From NCBI RefSeq assembly GCF_943912555.1, contig NZ_CALTUR010000028.1:1-16507 (forward strand): a stretch of 16,507 nucleotides of DNA. Direction: 5' to 3'. The notes beneath the pieces are model-generated. The model saw only the letters and a list, made by a program, of their open reading frames with translations. It made no database searches and had not been told where the DNA came from. Position numbers and translations under genes: made by a program. How positions within the stretch are numbered: the stretch's first letter is position 1; every line of letters begins with the position of its first letter. This document shows, in pieces, positions 14,475 to 16,507 of the stretch. This stretch comes from an uncultured Streptococcus sp. (GTDB lineage: Bacteria > Bacillota > Bacilli > Lactobacillales > Streptococcaceae).

Positions 14475-15176
14475 TTAGTTTTCCTCCTTTTCTAACTGAG
14501 CACTATCAGACGAAATGACTCCATCTCGAATGACAATCTGACGTTTAGCATAAGCAGCGATTTCAGGCTCATGCGTTACCATGATAATGGTTTTTCCTTC
14601 TTTGTTCAAGTCAACCAATAGTTGCATGATTTGGTTCCCTGTTTTGGTATCCAAAGCTCCTGTCGGTTCGTCTGCTAAGATAATAGAAGGATTGTTTACC
14701 AAGGCACGCGCAATGGCTACACGTTGCTTTTGACCACCAGATAATTCAGAAGGCAAATGGTGACTACGTTCTGTCAATTCAACCTTATCAAGATATTCCT
14801 CAGCTAACTTGCGCCGTTTTGAAGCCGAAACTCCTGCGTAAATCAAGGGCAATTCTACATTTTGCAGAGCATTGAGTTTAGATAGAAGAAAGAACTGCTG
14901 AAAGACAAAACCGATTTGTTGGTTGCGAACCTTGGCTAGTTGTTTTTCACCCAATCCAGCCACTTCTTGACCTTCAAGATAATACTCTCCACTAGTTGGT
15001 GTATCCAACATCCCAATCGTATTCATGAGAGTAGACTTACCAGAACCAGATGGTCCCATAATGGCAACAAACTCACCCTCATTCACTTCTAGGTTGATAT
15101 TTTTGAGAACCTGCAGTTCTTGGTCACCGTTACGGTAGCTTCTGCAGATATTTTTTAGACTAATTAGTTGCTTCAT
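14475..15176 (-). CDS. ABC transporter ATPase, MacB/LolD type
   Basis: A 233-residue cytoplasmic ATPase that powers the adjacent permease. Walker A is GPSGSGKST (41-49), the Q-loop glutamine is near 93, the signature is LSGGQ (145-149), Walker B is IILADEP with catalytic E170, and the switch histidine is H202 in VTHEP. Length and sequence match LolD/MacB-type ATPases that drive mechanotransmission across the membrane instead of classic substrate import. The start codon overlaps the adaptor gene by 17 bases. Its Shine-Dalgarno (GAGGTGAAGG) lies in the last codons of that gene, so the two are translated together. Confidence 0.96.
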   Translation of the reverse strand: MKQLISLKNICRSYRNGDQELQVLKNINLEVNEGEFVAIMGPSGSGKSTLMNTIGMLDTPTSGEYYLEGQEVAGLGEKQLAKVRNQQIGFVFQQFFLLSKLNALQNVELPLIYAGVSASKRRKLAEEYLDKVELTERSHHLPSELSGGQKQRVAIARALVNNPSIILADEPTGALDTKTGNQIMQLLVDLNKEGKTIIMVTHEPEIAAYAKRQIVIRDGVISSDSAQLEKEEN

Positions 15177-16365
15177 CAGCCTTCACCTCTTTTCCTTCCT
15201 CTAGAGAAGACGTTGGGTTACTGATGACCTTGACTCCATTTGTCAGACCTGAAGTGATTTCTTGGTTGTCTGCATCAGCATTGCCCAAACCAACTTCCAC
15301 TTTCTTGGCCTTTTTCTGCTCGTCAAGCACCCAGACATAGTTCTTATCATTTTCAGTCACAACACTTGTTAGAGGAACCAAAATGGCTTTACTCTTATTC
15401 TTGACCTCAACACTTACTGAGAATCCTTGTTTCAAATCACCGATTTCACTTGTAACATCAATAGTATATGGATATTTAGAACCAGAATTACCAGCTGCTG
15501 CGGCAGACGTTGCACTTGCTGCTTCGCCATTGTTTTTAGGGTAATCAGAGATATAGCTAATCTTACCAGTCCATCTCTTATCTTGATAAACTTTAGAAGT
15601 AAAGGTTACTTCTTGACCAACAGATAGGTTGGCAAGGTTATATTCAGATAATTCACCCTTAACTTGCAAGTTTTCATTGCTTACAATATGAACCATCACC
15701 TGGCTAGCGCCAGTTGGAGATTTTGAAACATTGCGGTTGACTTCGACTACAGTTCCCTCTAGGGTACTGAGAACAGTCGTTGCATCCAACTGACTTTGAG
15801 CCTTGCTTAATTGCGCTGCCGCATCTGCACGGGCATCACGAGCATCACCCAGTTGTGCATCAATAGATGAAACTGAATTTCCTGAGACTGGAGCTGGAGC
15901 TTGCGCTGCAGCACCTTCTCCTCCTGCTGGCGCTGGTAACTGTGGAGCCGGAGCTGAGGCGGCTTCATTTCGTGCTTGATTGAGTTCGTTGATATGACGA
16001 TCTGCCTTAGCTACTGCTCGACTAGCTGAATCATAGGCAGCCTGGGCTTCTGAACTACTGTACTTGACTAAAGCCTGCCCTTCGCTGACCTTATCCCCCA
16101 CAGAAACAAGGATTTCATCTAAATCTCCCTTACTAGCATCAAAATAAACATATTGTTCATTTTTTGCTGTTACTGTCCCTGACAATAAGACAGAAGATGC
16201 CACGCTTCCTTCTTTAGCAACAACAAGATGAGTAGCTTCATCTTTTACAGCGGTCTGAGATGGTTGTCTAAAGAGCAAAATACCCCCAGCCCCCAATACA
16301 ACTGCACTTGCAACACCAATTGCTGCATATAATTGCCACTTTTTAGCTTTACCATTCTTTTTCAT
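15160..16365 (-). CDS. HlyD/MacA-type membrane fusion (adaptor) protein of the efflux operon
   Basis: A 401-residue adaptor. A lysine-rich N-terminus is followed by one transmembrane anchor (about 11-32) with no lipobox cysteine, so it is membrane-anchored with the bulk outside. Two lipoyl halves lie at about 68-103 and 197-229. Between them is a coiled-coil hairpin (about 104-134 and 167-196) whose tip is an unusual Ala/Pro/Gly-rich segment (135-167). Beta-barrel and membrane-proximal domains follow, with a second Ala/Ser-rich insert at 278-297. I chose the ATG at 16365, which has AAGGAG upstream; the longer frame to 16410 would cross the transcription start. In Gram-positives such adaptors guide substrate across the wall-side space. 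First gene of the operon. Confidence 0.92.
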   Translation of the reverse strand: MKKNGKAKKWQLYAAIGVASAVVLGAGGILLFRQPSQTAVKDEATHLVVAKEGSVASSVLLSGTVTAKNEQYVYFDASKGDLDEILVSVGDKVSEGQALVKYSSSEAQAAYDSASRAVAKADRHINELNQARNEAASAPAPQLPAPAGGEGAAAQAPAPVSGNSVSSIDAQLGDARDARADAAAQLSKAQSQLDATTVLSTLEGTVVEVNRNVSKSPTGASQVMVHIVSNENLQVKGELSEYNLANLSVGQEVTFTSKVYQDKRWTGKISYISDYPKNNGEAASATSAAAAGNSGSKYPYTIDVTSEIGDLKQGFSVSVEVKNKSKAILVPLTSVVTENDKNYVWVLDEQKKAKKVEVGLGNADADNQEITSGLTNGVKVISNPTSSLEEGKEVKADEATN

Positions 16366-16401
16366 AATGAAACTCCTTTTTGATTTAAAGTCCTTAACAA
16401 T

Positions 16402-16430
16402 ATTATACAAAAATTCCCAAATATAAACAA
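16402..16430 (-). promoter_or_regulatory. Promoter of the efflux operon
   Basis: On the minus strand TTGTTT (16425-16430) and a perfect TATAAT (16402-16407) are separated by 17 bases. The leader is about 30 bases and ends in AAGGAG before the adaptor ATG at 16365. Confidence 0.7.
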
Positions 16431-16477
16431 TAACAGTTCAGAACGAAATAATGACATTTCAGGATTCACTTATTGTT
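16426..16477. repeat. Nested inverted repeats upstream of the efflux promoter
   Basis: Outer arms AACAATAA and TTATTGTT (16426-16433 and 16470-16477) enclose a smaller repeat GAAAT/ATTTC (16445-16449 and 16456-16460). The outer arm covers the -35 hexamer. There is no T tract, so it is not a typical terminator; it may be a regulator-binding region. Confidence 0.4.
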
Positions 16478-16507
16478 CGGAAACTTTGTTAAATCATTGT
16501 ACTAGAT

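Overview
The window looks like chromosomal DNA of a mitis-group Streptococcus, most likely S. pneumoniae or a very close relative. The reasons are low-GC Firmicute codon use, AGGAG-type ribosome binding sites, TG-extended -10 boxes, and a recognisable pneumococcal gene order: ciaH-ciaR-pepN, then accessory genes, then methionyl-tRNA synthetase, then a HlyD/ABC/MacB-type efflux operon (recalled as the SP_0785-0787 type). The species call is inference from family recognition, not a database match. All genes but one lie on the minus strand. No intergenic gap exceeds about 145 bases. I see no RNA genes, insertion sequences, BOX/RUP repeats, CRISPR or prophage genes.

Layout from left to right: (1) a short U32-family protein resembling TrhP1, a tRNA wobble-uridine hydroxylation factor, apparently expressed from a leaderless mRNA; (2) the only plus-strand gene, a small two-helix membrane protein, convergent with ciaH across a bidirectional terminator; (3) the two-component system ciaR-ciaH; (4) pepN, an M1 aminopeptidase with its own promoter and a 5' hairpin leader; (5) a tightly packed accessory operon read from 8717 down to 6227: DUF2829 (Tad2 family), an SDR oxidoreductase, a broken Nudix hydrolase, a stand-alone PEP-synthase-like TIM barrel lacking the catalytic cysteine, and an ASCH-domain protein; (6) a YdhF-like aldo/keto reductase broken by a one-base deletion in an A tract, flanked on both sides by near-identical terminator/-10 modules; (7) a PadR repressor with a partner membrane protein, under a strong promoter covered by palindromes; (8) metG; (9) a three-gene efflux operon (adaptor, ATPase, permease) of the type linked to antimicrobial-peptide tolerance.

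Several genes fit an envelope-stress theme: CiaRH responds to cell-wall stress, the efflux operon resembles a peptide/antibiotic exporter, and PadR-membrane protein pairs often respond to similar compounds. The most unusual part is region 5-6. It combines a Tad2-like nucleotide-binding family, a Nudix remnant, an ASCH protein, an SDR and a degenerate PEP-utilising barrel, and two genes in or beside it are decaying. This could be an undescribed metabolite-handling operon being lost in this strain, but the sequence alone does not establish a function.
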